A stretch of DNA of 64,000 nt from Arthrobacter sp. Soil764 (GCF_001428075.1 NZ_LMSI01000020.1:327497-391496); one strand, 5' to 3'; positions 48,975 to 58,184 are shown, counted from the stretch's first letter. The notes: a model not told the origin generated them from the letters alone. A program made the numbers and translations.

Positions 48975-50879
48975 GTGGAGTGGTTGTCCGCTTCGGCGGC
49001 CGCATTAGCGGCTCTTGCCGTGATATTTCTTCCGGGGCTCGTGATGGGCTGGACATGGAAGGTTCGCGGGCTAGGGCTGCTGGTGGCTGCTCCTTTGCTG
49101 AGCGTATCCGTCGTCGCAGTTTCAGCGGTGGCTCTCGGTCTCTGTGGAATTCCGTGGGGTGGCCCCCAATTTTTCGGCTCCGCGCTGATTGCTTGCGTCA
49201 TCGTGAGTGTTGCCCGTGTCCTGGTGCCGTCCGGCGCACTCCAGGTCCAGGGAAACTGGCCGCGATATTCAACAGCCGGTATCGGACTAGGCGCCCTCCT
49301 GGTTGCTGCCACGCTGGTGGCAGCCTGGGGACATCCCGGAGCGTTTTCCCAGACAATTGACGACGTATTTCACCTGAATGCCCTGACATGGATAAAGGAA
49401 ACAGGTTCAGCTTCCAGTCTCACGCTGGGGCAGTTGAACGGATCCGCCTTCTATCCAGCGGCTTGGCACGGCGTCGTCAGTCTCACCATGGCACTCAGCG
49501 GCCAGGCTGCGCCGATTGCCATCTTTGCCGTGTCCGCCGTTATCGCCACGGCAATTTGGGTTCCAGGCTGCATTTATCTCTGCCGCCATCTGCTCGGGGC
49601 ATCCGGTCTTCTTCCTGTGGTCTCTGGTGTGGCTTCCGGTGCCTTCGCTGCCTTTCCGCTGCTCCTTTTGGATTTTGGCGTGTTGTACCCGAACCATCTG
49701 GCAGTAGCCATGCTGCCAGGGGCGCTGGGCCTCATGGTTCAACTGCTCCGGGTCTCCGCAGTTCCTGACTTGGTTCCCTCCTCGGCAGCCCTGTTGCTGT
49801 GCCTTGGCCTACCGGGACTGGCTCTCGCCCATCCAAGCGCGCTGCATTCCCTCGTTGCTTTCACATGGCCGGTGTTCCTGGTATTCCTGTGGAGGAAGTG
49901 GTTTGACGCGGCAGGACTGCGCGGCCGCGGTTATCTGGTCGTTGGTGCCGGGGCTGCCATGGCGTTCACGCTGGTGCTCTGGAGGTTCGTTCGTCCCGAT
50001 CCGTCGTCATACTGGAACCCCGTTGAGATGCGCGCGCAGGCCATTGGGGAAGCCATCATGGTGGCACCACTTGGACAGGCGTCCACGCCAATCATCGCGG
50101 TGTTCATGCTGATGGGGCTTTTCTACCTCATTAGGACCCCGGAAAGGCGCTGGGTAGCAGGTTTGTTTGCAGTTGGGGCATACCTGTTTGTGAATGTGGC
50201 ATCGATCGATGCGCTTCCATTCCGGAGAACGGTTGCAGGCCCTTGGTACGCGGACCCGTACAGGCTGGCCGCCCTGCTCCCGCTTGCAGCAGTGCCGGTA
50301 GTTTCCTGGGCGATCGTCGCGCTTACCAGCAGGCTGCAGCCGTTACTCGCGTGGAAGGGCAGACGCTTCCGCAGTGCTTCGGTTGCCGTGCTTCTTGTAC
50401 TCGTCTTCCTGATAGGGCAGGCATCAAACATCCTGCATCAGGTTTACTCGGCCCAGGACAAGTACTCCCTCACGGAAGCGTCACCCCTCCTGAGCCGCGA
50501 TGAAAAAGAGCTTTTGGACGAGTTGCCGTCTCTGGTTCCCGACGGCGAGGTCCTTGCGGGGAATCCTTGGACTGGGACTGCCCTCGCTTACACTTTTGGT
50601 GCACGGAAGACTCTGCAACTTCATATGTTGTCGGCTACCCCCGCCGACGTGGATATCGTCAACAGGAAGCTTGACGATGCGCGGTGGGACCCGAGAGTGT
50701 GCGGCGCCGTCAACAGGCTCGGCCTCCGGTATGTCCTGGACTTTGGCAAAGAAGAAATTGGCGGCGGAAGCCATCCATATGACGGCCTTTTGGGGCTGGA
50801 TACGAAGGGTGTTGCAGAAGTAGTGCGGCAGTCCGGAGGGGCACGGCTGCTGCGTGTTACGGCTTGTGCTGATTCGTAG
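48975..50879 (+). CDS. DUF6541 large membrane protein, second copy (putative GT-C glycosyltransferase)
   Basis: A 634-residue paralogue of the preceding protein with the same topology. The matching loop reads SQTIDDVFHLNALTWIKETGSASSL, and the C-terminal domain has NPWTG, VCGAVNRLGLRYVLDFG and GLLGLDTKGVAEV. The two copies clearly share an ancestor but differ over most of the membrane part, so they probably act on different donors or acceptors. The preferred start is the GTG at 48975, four bases after the previous stop. The 268 bases after its stop, up to the convergent flippase gene, show no gene I can support. Confidence 0.78.
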   Translation: MEWLSASAAALAALAVIFLPGLVMGWTWKVRGLGLLVAAPLLSVSVVAVSAVALGLCGIPWGGPQFFGSALIACVIVSVARVLVPSGALQVQGNWPRYSTAGIGLGALLVAATLVAAWGHPGAFSQTIDDVFHLNALTWIKETGSASSLTLGQLNGSAFYPAAWHGVVSLTMALSGQAAPIAIFAVSAVIATAIWVPGCIYLCRHLLGASGLLPVVSGVASGAFAAFPLLLLDFGVLYPNHLAVAMLPGALGLMVQLLRVSAVPDLVPSSAALLLCLGLPGLALAHPSALHSLVAFTWPVFLVFLWRKWFDAAGLRGRGYLVVGAGAAMAFTLVLWRFVRPDPSSYWNPVEMRAQAIGEAIMVAPLGQASTPIIAVFMLMGLFYLIRTPERRWVAGLFAVGAYLFVNVASIDALPFRRTVAGPWYADPYRLAALLPLAAVPVVSWAIVALTSRLQPLLAWKGRRFRSASVAVLLVLVFLIGQASNILHQVYSAQDKYSLTEASPLLSRDEKELLDELPSLVPDGEVLAGNPWTGTALAYTFGARKTLQLHMLSATPADVDIVNRKLDDARWDPRVCGAVNRLGLRYVLDFGKEEIGGGSHPYDGLLGLDTKGVAEVVRQSGGARLLRVTACADS

Positions 50880-51147
50880 GCTTCCTGCCCAGGGCGTTAC
50901 CGGCCTGCCGCCTGCGACAGGACCTGGGAAGCCCACGCTTCGGGTGCGGGGTGGAGAAAGCACGCGGATGCCAGCTTGTAAGCACAACCCCTGCGGCGAG
51001 CCCGCCGCCGACGCGCGGCCTCTTCGGTGCAGGACCAGAGTTCCCGGGTAGCAGTGGGGACCGGCAGCGACGGCGCCCGTCAGGTCAGATGGTCGCAAGC
51101 GTCCACTGCGTGCAGTTGAGCACCGAAGGGAACGATTCGTGCATCCA

Positions 51148-52398
51148 TCACGCCGCACTGGGTGTCGTGATCTTCTGCCGGCCCAGCTGCCGGCGCAGGG
51201 CATCAGCCTGGTAAGCCAGGACGACCGACTCGGAAACAACAACTGCCCATGCCACGGTCCAGGCGTCGAGGAAGTATGCGGCTGCGAGAATGAGAGGAAC
51301 TCCTGCCAGGGCGCCGAGAACAGTGGAACTGGCCAGGGCCCTTGACTGATTCATGGCGACCAAGCAGGCCAGGCCGATGATCTGCGTGCAGGCCACGACC
51401 GTGAACATGAGGCCGAATGGCAGCGCTTGGGTCATAGTCAGCTTGAGTTCGCCGTGTGAGAGCATGGCGGCTATGGTCGGCGTGGCAACCGTAATCACTG
51501 CACCGCCCAAGAGCCCAATCAAAGGCCCAACAAATGCTGCCCGCCGGGCACGATGGGCGACGGTGTCCGGTCCTCCTTCAGGGACCCAGCCTTGAATAAC
51601 CTGCAGCACAGGAGAGAAGGCTACGAGGCCGAACCTGAACAGCTTGTCTCCCATGGCGTACAGAGGGGTGGCGGAGGGCGCCAGCGCAGAGACAGCGAGG
51701 AGAGGCAAGGTGACGTAGAGGCTGGTTGTCCCAGCGGTAATCACGCCATGACGCTGCGGAGCCAGGCGCGCCAACGCTGCCCTTAGCCCCAAAGGGACTT
51801 TAGTGTTGGCGGGAAGTCCCCGGAGGATTACTGCGCTGGAGAGGAGCACCCCCACGGCAGTGAGGACAGCCAATGCAATGAGGAAATGGGCGAGCTCCCC
51901 GGTGATGTTGAGCACCAGGAAACCAACCAGGACCCCGGTCATCTGGGGGAGGGCATCCAGCAGAAAGAGCCGGGCGGGACGAGCTTCGCCGATGAAGTAC
52001 CAGGTTGCCCCGAGGAAGGGCAGCAGATAGGCAACAGATCCCGCGACCACCACGCCGACGCCGGCGGGTGAAATCAAGAGCATCACTACGATCATTATTG
52101 GAAGCGTGAAGATGAACAGGTAGGCCCTGGATACCAGCGATTCCAGGTACATGGCAGGCCTTGCATCCCGCGGCATGCTGGCAACTGTCGCCGCGCCAGT
52201 GGTTCCCCAACCGAAGGCAACGAGAACGCCAAAAAGGATGGCACCTGTCTGGATAACGGCTAGGCTGCCCCATGCTTGGGCGCTGGTCCGGCCGATAATC
52301 AGGGGTACAGTAACCAGGCTCACAACAGTTGACGCCCCAACCGTTGCGGCGAAGCTGATCAGGCGTCGAATGTGGGTAGATCCTGCTCTGATGGACAC
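51148..52398 (-). CDS. polysaccharide flippase-like membrane protein (MOP superfamily)
   Basis: A 416-residue protein with about 12 membrane helices and the pattern of oligosaccharide flippases: ISFAATVGASTVVSLVTVPLIIGRTS at the start, repeated aromatic-poor helices, and LPLLAVSALAPSATPLYAMGDKLFRFGL in the second half. Proteins of this kind flip lipid-linked oligosaccharides across the membrane. The start is a GTG with AGGAG four bases upstream; the frame stays open to 52497. It is divergent from the GlfT1-like gene. Presence of both a flippase and an ABC exporter suggests two separate glycan products. Confidence 0.8.
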   Translation of the reverse strand: MSIRAGSTHIRRLISFAATVGASTVVSLVTVPLIIGRTSAQAWGSLAVIQTGAILFGVLVAFGWGTTGAATVASMPRDARPAMYLESLVSRAYLFIFTLPIMIVVMLLISPAGVGVVVAGSVAYLLPFLGATWYFIGEARPARLFLLDALPQMTGVLVGFLVLNITGELAHFLIALAVLTAVGVLLSSAVILRGLPANTKVPLGLRAALARLAPQRHGVITAGTTSLYVTLPLLAVSALAPSATPLYAMGDKLFRFGLVAFSPVLQVIQGWVPEGGPDTVAHRARRAAFVGPLIGLLGGAVITVATPTIAAMLSHGELKLTMTQALPFGLMFTVVACTQIIGLACLVAMNQSRALASSTVLGALAGVPLILAAAYFLDAWTVAWAVVVSESVVLAYQADALRRQLGRQKITTPSAA

Positions 52399-52459
52399 GG
52401 GGCTCCTGTTCGAGGGGGACCTTACGATTCTAGGCGACGGGCTGAAGGGCTCAGTCCGA

Positions 52460-52465
52460 TAGACT
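52460..52465 (+). promoter_or_regulatory. candidate -10 element for the GlfT1-like gene
   Basis: TAGACT, 31 bases before the TTG start at 52497, which has AGGAG at 52487-52491. The -35 is weak. Confidence 0.4.
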
Positions 52466-52496
52466 GCTGGGACTGGCCCCGCACTTAGGAGATGCA

Positions 52497-53423
52497 TTGA
52501 CGTTTGCGGCCGTTGTCGTTTCTTACAACCGAATCAACCTTTTAGAAAAGTGCCTTGTCGCGCTTGAGTCCCAGACTGAACCGCTGGATGAGATCATAGT
52601 GATCGAGAACGGTTCAACTGATGGGAGTGCGGACTACGTCCGAAAAAACCATCCGAACGTGACCCTCTTCGAGACCGGCAAGAATCTGGGCGGCGCAGGC
52701 GGTTTCGCTTGGGGCCTCGACATTGCCATGGCCAAAGGCCACGAGGCGGCCTGGCTGATGGATGACGACGCCGAACCGGAGCTGGATGCCTTCGCTCCCT
52801 TGAAAGCGGCGTTCCGGGGAATTGAACCCAGCCCCTCAGTTCTCGCTTCCTTGGTGACGCACGGACGCGATGTCTTCAACACCCGCAACCCCCCGGTCAT
52901 CACAGCTGATGCCAAGCGGCATATGGATGCGAACGCCGCCGGCGGCGTGGCCATCGACACCGCCACCTTTGTTGGAGTGCTGGTTAACCTGGACCTCGCG
53001 AGGGAGACGCATCTTCCCTTCGTCGACTTCTTCATCTGGATCGACGATTCCGAGTACACGCACCGACTGTCCCGTATGGGGCTTGCCATGACCGTGCCTG
53101 CGAGCATGGTCAACCATCCCGTTGCCAAGGGAACGACGGCCGATATGGGGCCCCGTCTCTACTACCACATCCGCAACAGCCTGTGGTACCTGCGCGAGAA
53201 GAACACCGACCGGAACTCGAAGATCGTCAACCTGGGAGGGTTGGCTATCCAAACTCTGGAACAGGCCGGCAAGGCCGAGCACAAGCTCGGATGGGCATCA
53301 GCGGCGGCCCGCGGCTGGTTCCACGGAGTTGCCCGGAGGCCCAGGCGAATTGCGCCGGGTGGCTTGGTGAAGACCCTCTCGCGCGACAGCCGGGAAGCCC
53401 TTGGAATCCACGCGCTCGACTAA
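52497..53423 (+). CDS. family 2 glycosyltransferase, GlfT1-like
   Basis: A 308-residue GT-A transferase: FAAVVVSYNRINLLEKCLVAL, VIENGSTDGS, NLGGAGGFAWGLDIA and the metal-binding WLMDDDAEPE, then FFIWIDDSEYTHRLSRMGL. The NLGGxGGF and DDD motifs match those of the galactofuranosyltransferase in the same region, so it may be the initiating transferase that primes the galactan (the GlfT1 role). The start is a TTG with AGGAG five bases upstream. A hairpin follows the stop. Sugar specificity is inferred. Confidence 0.82.
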   Translation: MTFAAVVVSYNRINLLEKCLVALESQTEPLDEIIVIENGSTDGSADYVRKNHPNVTLFETGKNLGGAGGFAWGLDIAMAKGHEAAWLMDDDAEPELDAFAPLKAAFRGIEPSPSVLASLVTHGRDVFNTRNPPVITADAKRHMDANAAGGVAIDTATFVGVLVNLDLARETHLPFVDFFIWIDDSEYTHRLSRMGLAMTVPASMVNHPVAKGTTADMGPRLYYHIRNSLWYLREKNTDRNSKIVNLGGLAIQTLEQAGKAEHKLGWASAAARGWFHGVARRPRRIAPGGLVKTLSRDSREALGIHALD

Positions 53424-53467
53424 GCGCGGTCCTTAACGCTGCCGCGAATGGTGCCCGTGGGCAGGTG

Positions 53468-53514
53468 GGCCCGGATTGTACGGATGAATAGCTATAGCTC
53501 CGCACAACCGGGCC
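53468..53514. terminator. long hairpin between convergent glycosyltransferase genes
   Basis: GGCCCGG-a-TTGT-a-CGGA pairs with TCCG-c-ACAA-CCGGGCC around a loop containing the palindrome ATAGCTAT. It is likely a bidirectional terminator for the convergent genes. Confidence 0.65.
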
Positions 53515-53554
53515 TGTCTGCGCGGGACGAAGTCCGCCGGACTGCCCAGCGTTT

Positions 53555-54475
53555 TCAGGAGGGTGACAGATGATCCTGTATGTCGGCCGGGATCCGTCCC
53601 TGCCGGCCCAACAGGCCATCCCGGATCCCTAGAACAATGGCCTTGAGCAGGAGCATCCGGTTCGGCCCGTAAGTGATGCGTATCAGATGGAAGATGCTTT
53701 CAAGCGCCACACGCTTCAGGATCCACGCCGGCTGGCTTAGCAGGTATGTTCGCGTCAATCGAACGCTGTTGCGGGCCATGTAGTAAACGCGGAACGGGGC
53801 GTGATAGTAGACATTAAGCTCACGTCCGGCGATCTTGACGCGAAGACCAAGTACTTTCATTGGGCGCGCTTGCCCGAGGGTGTGCGAGAGGTCACAGCCG
53901 TCGCCCGTGATCAGGCTATAGCCGTGCTGGCGCAGACGGGCTGTGAACTCTGAGTCGACCGCGTCGATAAAGAGCGACTCGTCGAGGAGGCCCACGTGAT
54001 CCAGCGCGCTGGTGGAGATGAGCGTGCCTGACTGCATTGGGTCGAAGCCCTGCCCGAATTCATCTTTGCCGGGAAGCATGTCTATGCGCGTCCCGTTATG
54101 CGTCTCTGGGGTGACTGCACCCACTTTGATGCCAGCCCGCTTGGCGCGTTCCTCGGTCTTCTGCGCATTGGCGATGAAGGCGTCGCCGATCTCCGAATCC
54201 TGGTCGAGCGTTAGCACCCAGGAGGGATCCCATAATGCCCGGGCACGCTGTATTCCAGCGTTGAGGGCGGCCGCAATTCCTTTGTTCTCCTCCAACCTTA
54301 TGACCTGGGCCATGTCCTCCAGTAGTTCAAAGGTGGCCTCGTCTGGAGAGGGTGAGCCGTCGTCGACAACCACAACCTTGTCCACCTGCCGCCGGAGCCT
54401 CCGAACCCGCTCAATGACCTCAGGGGGAGGGTTGAAAAGTGACAGTACGGCGACGACGGAGTCCTGCTGCGACAA
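53555..54475 (-). CDS. family 2 glycosyltransferase, rhamnosyltransferase-like
   Basis: A 306-residue transferase: VVAVLSLFNPPPEVIERVRRL, VVVVDDGSPSPDE, ENKGIAAALNAGIQRA and the DxD-type WVLTLDQDSEIG, with a C-terminal segment ending in ARNSVRLTRTYLL that often packs against the membrane. The KGIAAALN and TLDQDS motifs are typical of rhamnosyltransferases such as those of the RfbF type. The start is a TTG with GGAAGGA six bases upstream. dTDP-rhamnose genes lie 5-10 kb downstream, which fits. Confidence 0.82.
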   Translation of the reverse strand: MSQQDSVVAVLSLFNPPPEVIERVRRLRRQVDKVVVVDDGSPSPDEATFELLEDMAQVIRLEENKGIAAALNAGIQRARALWDPSWVLTLDQDSEIGDAFIANAQKTEERAKRAGIKVGAVTPETHNGTRIDMLPGKDEFGQGFDPMQSGTLISTSALDHVGLLDESLFIDAVDSEFTARLRQHGYSLITGDGCDLSHTLGQARPMKVLGLRVKIAGRELNVYYHAPFRVYYMARNSVRLTRTYLLSQPAWILKRVALESIFHLIRITYGPNRMLLLKAIVLGIRDGLLGRQGRIPADIQDHLSPS

Positions 54476-54603
54476 TGAATTTCCTTCCGGGAGCCTTGAT
54501 CTCTGGCTGTTCGCTTCAGTCTATCGAGGGATGCGGTCTCGCTCCGTCCGGTACCATGGTCAGGCGCCGTCTGGTGCAACAACGATGGTGGGAGGATCTC
54601 TCT

Positions 54604-55488
54604 ATGGCCGTAGTCGACGTCATGCTGCCCTATTACGGGGACGTGGGACTTATGAAGAAAGCTGCCAACAGCGTCATGGCTCAGCAATTCCAGGACTGGC
54701 GGCTACGGGTCTTCGATGACGGCTATCCGAGCACGGAGCCAGAAGAGTTTTTCGCCGGCATTGATGATCCGCGGGTGTCCTACCAAAAAAACGGTGAAAA
54801 TCTCGGCGCCAACGGAAACTACCGCAAGGCACTGGCGCAGGCCGACGCCCCAATTGTGGTCATTATGGGTGCAGACGACATCATGCTGCCGAACTACCTC
54901 GATGTCGTCGTTCGCTCTTTCGAGGCCCACCCTGAAGCTGCAATCGTCCAGCCGGGTGTTCAGGTCATCGATGAGAACGGTGCGGCCGTCAACCCGCTGG
55001 TTGACCGCGTGAAGAAGGTGTGCGCACCGCAGGCGACATCGCCACTGGTCCTCGCCAATGAGGACTTGGCTGCAAGCCTGCTGCGTGCCAACTGGACCTA
55101 TTTTCCGTCTCTGGCATGGCGGTCTGAGGTTGTGCAGGAGATTGGGTTCACTGAGGGCCTGGATGTCGTCCAGGACCTGGCCATGCTCCTCGACGTCGCA
55201 GCCCGCGGAGGTGCGCTTGTCGTCGATCCGGAGCTCGCGTTCCTGTACCGTCGTCATTCCGCGTCCGACTCCTCGGTGAGGGCTCTTGACGGACGTCGGT
55301 TTGAAGAAGAGCGTCGCTTCTTTCAGGATCAGGCTGAACGATTCAGGGCCCGCGGCTGGTCCAAGGCTGCCCGCGCCGCCACTACCCACCTAATGAGCAG
55401 GCTCAACGCTGCATCCCTTGTGGGTAAGGGCATTGCGTCCGGCAATAGCACTGCGGTACAAAAGCTTCTCAAGCACGTTGTAGCTTGA
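54604..55488 (+). CDS. family 2 glycosyltransferase
   Basis: A 294-residue GT-A transferase: VDVMLPYYGDVGLMKKAANSVMAQ, LRVFDDGYPS, NLGANGNYRKAL and the metal site IMGADDIMLPNYL. The YRRHSASDSS motif near residues 215-225 is common in this group. The ATG has GGGAGGA seven bases upstream; the open frame begins 165 bases earlier in a region overlapping the divergent gene's start. Followed by a strong terminator. The sugar donor cannot be determined. Confidence 0.84.
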   Translation: MAVVDVMLPYYGDVGLMKKAANSVMAQQFQDWRLRVFDDGYPSTEPEEFFAGIDDPRVSYQKNGENLGANGNYRKALAQADAPIVVIMGADDIMLPNYLDVVVRSFEAHPEAAIVQPGVQVIDENGAAVNPLVDRVKKVCAPQATSPLVLANEDLAASLLRANWTYFPSLAWRSEVVQEIGFTEGLDVVQDLAMLLDVAARGGALVVDPELAFLYRRHSASDSSVRALDGRRFEEERRFFQDQAERFRARGWSKAARAATTHLMSRLNAASLVGKGIASGNSTAVQKLLKHVVA

Positions 55489-55507
55489 TCTTGTAGCAGC
55501 CAAGTAT

Positions 55508-55548
55508 GTGGAGGGGTGGTGCCGGGAGGTACCGCCCCTCCACTTTTT
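55508..55548 (+). terminator. intrinsic terminator after the 54604 glycosyltransferase gene
   Basis: GTGGAGGGGTGGT pairs with ACCGCCCCTCCAC (one G-T wobble) around a ten-base loop, followed by TTTTTCTT. It lies 20 bases after the stop codon. The remaining 170 bases up to 55718 show no feature. Confidence 0.88.
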
Positions 55549-55717
55549 CTTCGCGTGGCGGCTGGATTATGAAGCTCTGCGTACGGGCCAATCTGCGGAG
55601 GGTTGACAGGACCGCGGCTGAAACCTTCTTGAAGCAGATGGCGCACGCCGCCCGACACCAGTGCCGCCCTTAGAAGCCGCCACGGGCAGTGGGAACAGGG
55701 GCGTCAGTCGGGGATAT

Positions 55718-56461
55718 CTAAACGGACTGCAGCGCTTTGCTCCGGCGGACTGCCTCAACAAATGCTTTGCTCAGCATCCAGCGGGACTTGAGAATGGTCG
55801 GGATGCCCCGGAAAGTCTTAGGCGTGGTGTTGTTTGCGTGGAGGCGGCGGCTGAGGGTTTCGCGTTCGAGGTGCGCCATTGTTCCTCTGACGTTGGCGAG
55901 CATAGCAAGCCATTGGTCGTGGGTTTCGTAGAGGAACGGGGGGAAGGGCAGGCTGCTTTGAATGAAGGTGCGGCGGAAGGCCATGGCGCAGCCGTAGTAG
56001 GGGATAACACCGATCCAGAGTCGGATGAGGTTCCGGATCCTATGGCCGCCCGTGCCCTCTTTGAGTCGGAGTTGCTCAAGTTTGCGGGGCGAACCTTCGA
56101 AATAGCTGAAATTTGAGGCCACTGCTTCGGCGTTCTCAAGTGCCCGGATGAGGGCTTCTACGCGTCCGGGGAGCCAGAGGTCGTCCTGGTCAGAGAGCAT
56201 GACGACCTCTCCGGTGCTGAGTTGGAGGGCTTTTTCGAAGTTGCGGACGTATCCGAGGTTTTCTTCGTTGAAGTGCGCTTTGACGCGGGGGTCATGAAGG
56301 TTGGTAAGCCACTCCCGGGTGCCGTCGGTAGATCCGTCGTCGACGATGATCACTTCGTCATGGTCGGTTAGTTGCGCGAGGATGGAATCCAGTTGTTCGT
56401 GAATGTGCTGGGCGCCATTGTAGGCGGCCATGCAAACGGATACGACCGGTCGTGTGGGCAT
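55718..56461 (-). CDS. family 2 glycosyltransferase
   Basis: A 247-residue transferase: VVSVCMAAYNGAQHIHEQLDSILAQ, VIIVDDGSTDGT, NLGYVRNFEKAL and the metal site MLSDQDDLWLP, typical of the rhamnosyl/GlcNAc-type branch with SDQDD. The C-terminal part has HDQWLAMLANV and RLHANNTTPKTF. I chose the ATG with GGAGA seven bases upstream; 12 extra codons are open before it. It is divergent from galE, 110 bases apart. Confidence 0.84.
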   Translation of the reverse strand: MPTRPVVSVCMAAYNGAQHIHEQLDSILAQLTDHDEVIIVDDGSTDGTREWLTNLHDPRVKAHFNEENLGYVRNFEKALQLSTGEVVMLSDQDDLWLPGRVEALIRALENAEAVASNFSYFEGSPRKLEQLRLKEGTGGHRIRNLIRLWIGVIPYYGCAMAFRRTFIQSSLPFPPFLYETHDQWLAMLANVRGTMAHLERETLSRRLHANNTTPKTFRGIPTILKSRWMLSKAFVEAVRRSKALQSV

Positions 56462-56559
56462 GCATATTCTCCGAACGGCTTGGATGCGGGGCGTCACCCA
56501 TCATAGCAACGGCCCAGTCGGCGGTCGTGCCGGATTGAACGTGCGCGGCTTTGTGCCGA

Positions 56560-56572
56560 TAGCCTGAAGGTA
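56560..56572 (+). promoter_or_regulatory. candidate leaderless promoter for galE
   Basis: TTGAAC at 56535-56540, a 19-base spacer, TAGCCT at 56560-56565, then six bases and the galE ATG. The spacer is two bases longer than ideal. Confidence 0.45.
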
Positions 56573-57594
56573 TGAAGATTATGGTTACCGGCGGGGCGGG
56601 CTTCATCGGCTCGCATACTGTTTTGCAGTTACTTGAGCACGGGCACGAGGTCATGGTTTATGACAACTTGAGTAACGCCAGCCCGGTGTCCCTCGAAAGG
56701 GTGCAGGAGCTTGGCGGCGCACCAGTACAAATGCGCACAGCAGATCTTCTGGACGCGCGTGCGCTCGAAGCGGCTGTGGGGGAGTTCCGGCCTGACGCGG
56801 TAATCCATTTCGCTGGGTTGAAGGCCGTGGGGGAGTCCGCCCAGATGCCGTACGAGTACTACATGAACAATGTGGTGGGCACCCTTAATCTGGTGGCTGC
56901 CCTGAAGAAGCATGGTGTCGAACGGCTGGTGTTCAGTTCGTCGGCGACTGTCTACGACCCTCAGAACCCATTGCCGTTGCTCGAAGACATGCGCCGTTGC
57001 GCAACGAACCCCTACGGGCGCACGAAGCAGCAGATCGAAGAAATCCTGGAGGACATATCAGCTGCGGACCCATCGCTGCGCATCGCGGTCCTACGGTATT
57101 TTAATCCGGCTGGCGCACACGGTTCAGGACGGATTGGCGAGGATCCCGTGGGGACACCGAACAATCTCCTGCCATTCGTAGCGCAGGTCGCTGTGGGGAT
57201 GCGGCCGGTGGTCCGAGTGTTCGGCGATGACTACGACACGCCGGATGGGACAGGGGTACGGGACTACATCCACGTGGTTGACCTTGCCGCTGGGCACCTG
57301 GCCGCGCTGCGGTATCTGGACAGCAACGCAGGGTTGTTCACCTGGAACCTGGGTACAGGCCAGGGGACATCCGTACTGGAGGTCATTGATGCCTTCTCCC
57401 AGGTCACAGGCCGTCCAGTGCCGTATGAGATCGTCGGCCGTCGGCCGGGCGATGTTGCGGTAAGCCTGGCCGACCCCTCCAAAGCCCTCCGGGATCTTGG
57501 GTGGAAGGCTGAACGGTCCTTTGAATCCATGTGTGCAGACCATTGGCGGTGGCAGGAATCCAATCCCTCCGGCTACACCGCCCGGTCCTTGTAG
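56572..57594 (+). CDS. galE: UDP-glucose 4-epimerase
   Basis: Interconverts UDP-glucose and UDP-galactose, and thereby supplies the substrate of the mutase Glf. The 340-residue protein has the NAD-binding GGAGFIGSH near the start, the catalytic SSSATVYD serine/threonine region and Y148-xxx-K152 (YGRTK), then FNPAGAHGSGRIGEDP and GTGVRDYIHVVDLA. All are GalE hallmarks. A strong hairpin follows the stop. No transferase or kinase of the Leloir pathway is adjacent, so an anabolic role in the polysaccharide region is likely. Confidence 0.95.
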   Translation: MKIMVTGGAGFIGSHTVLQLLEHGHEVMVYDNLSNASPVSLERVQELGGAPVQMRTADLLDARALEAAVGEFRPDAVIHFAGLKAVGESAQMPYEYYMNNVVGTLNLVAALKKHGVERLVFSSSATVYDPQNPLPLLEDMRRCATNPYGRTKQQIEEILEDISAADPSLRIAVLRYFNPAGAHGSGRIGEDPVGTPNNLLPFVAQVAVGMRPVVRVFGDDYDTPDGTGVRDYIHVVDLAAGHLAALRYLDSNAGLFTWNLGTGQGTSVLEVIDAFSQVTGRPVPYEIVGRRPGDVAVSLADPSKALRDLGWKAERSFESMCADHWRWQESNPSGYTARSL

Positions 57595-57691
57595 CCGGTC
57601 ATGGGGTCCTTCCCCCAGTTGGGACGCCGTTTAGGGTTGGAGTCTGTGTGACTGCTTCCAAGGGCAACAACACCAGATAACCCAACTAAAG

Positions 57692-57736
57692 CCCGAGGGC
57701 CTGAGCCCGGTGCGATACCGTGCTCAGGCCCTCGGG
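57692..57736. terminator. 15-base hairpin between convergent galE and DUF2304 genes
   Basis: CCCGAGGGCCTGAGC pairs perfectly with its complement at 57722-57736, with a second short stem (CGGT/ACCG) inside. No T-run follows on the plus strand; on the minus strand the stem is followed by TTTAGTTGGG. Confidence 0.8.
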
Positions 57737-57758
57737 GTGGGAAGGTCCTTGTTGGCCT

Positions 57759-58172
57759 TCAGCGCTCAGTGCTGGTGGCTCCGGTCGGCTGCTGATGAGT
57801 GACTGGCGCCTGCAGGCGCGGACGGTCGTCCTCCAGCCAAGGGCGCGCGGCTTCGTCAAGCGCCATGCGCCTCGCCAGCAGCGTCAGCGCGAACTCTGAC
57901 TGCCGGAACCGCTGGTACGTCGTTGACATGAACACGAAGAAACAGAAAATCAAGGCATAGAGCACCAAGTCCGTGCCGCGACCAATCCCAAGGAACTGTG
58001 CCACGCGAGTGAGCAGGTCGGGGAGGAAGATCGAGATCGCGGCCGCGAACGCGAACACCACAAGCAATAGCCGCCGGATTGCCAGGTGCCGTGAGTTCGA
58101 GCCTCCCCGCATCAGGGCGAGCGACACAAAAATCACTGCGATAACCAGAACAAGCTGGACTATGAAGATCAA
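57759..58172 (-). CDS. DUF2304 membrane protein
   Basis: A 137-residue protein with three hydrophobic helices (about 2-20, 33-52, 66-83) and a hydrophilic C-terminus. DUF2304 proteins are regularly encoded beside polyprenyl-phosphate glycosyltransferases, as here, and are thought to anchor or assist them at the membrane. The start is a TTG with AGGAGG nine bases upstream, 12 bases after the stop of the transferase gene. Confidence 0.82.
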   Translation of the reverse strand: MIFIVQLVLVIAVIFVSLALMRGGSNSRHLAIRRLLLVVFAFAAAISIFLPDLLTRVAQFLGIGRGTDLVLYALIFCFFVFMSTTYQRFRQSEFALTLLARRMALDEAARPWLEDDRPRLQAPVTHQQPTGATSTER

Positions 58173-58184
58173 GGGTTTGGCCTC

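Noticed and set aside
50880..51147. Possible small gene or remnant between the DUF6541 gene and the flippase gene
   Set aside because: Frames exist on both strands, but none has a ribosome site, domain or composition that sets it apart from chance in high-GC DNA.
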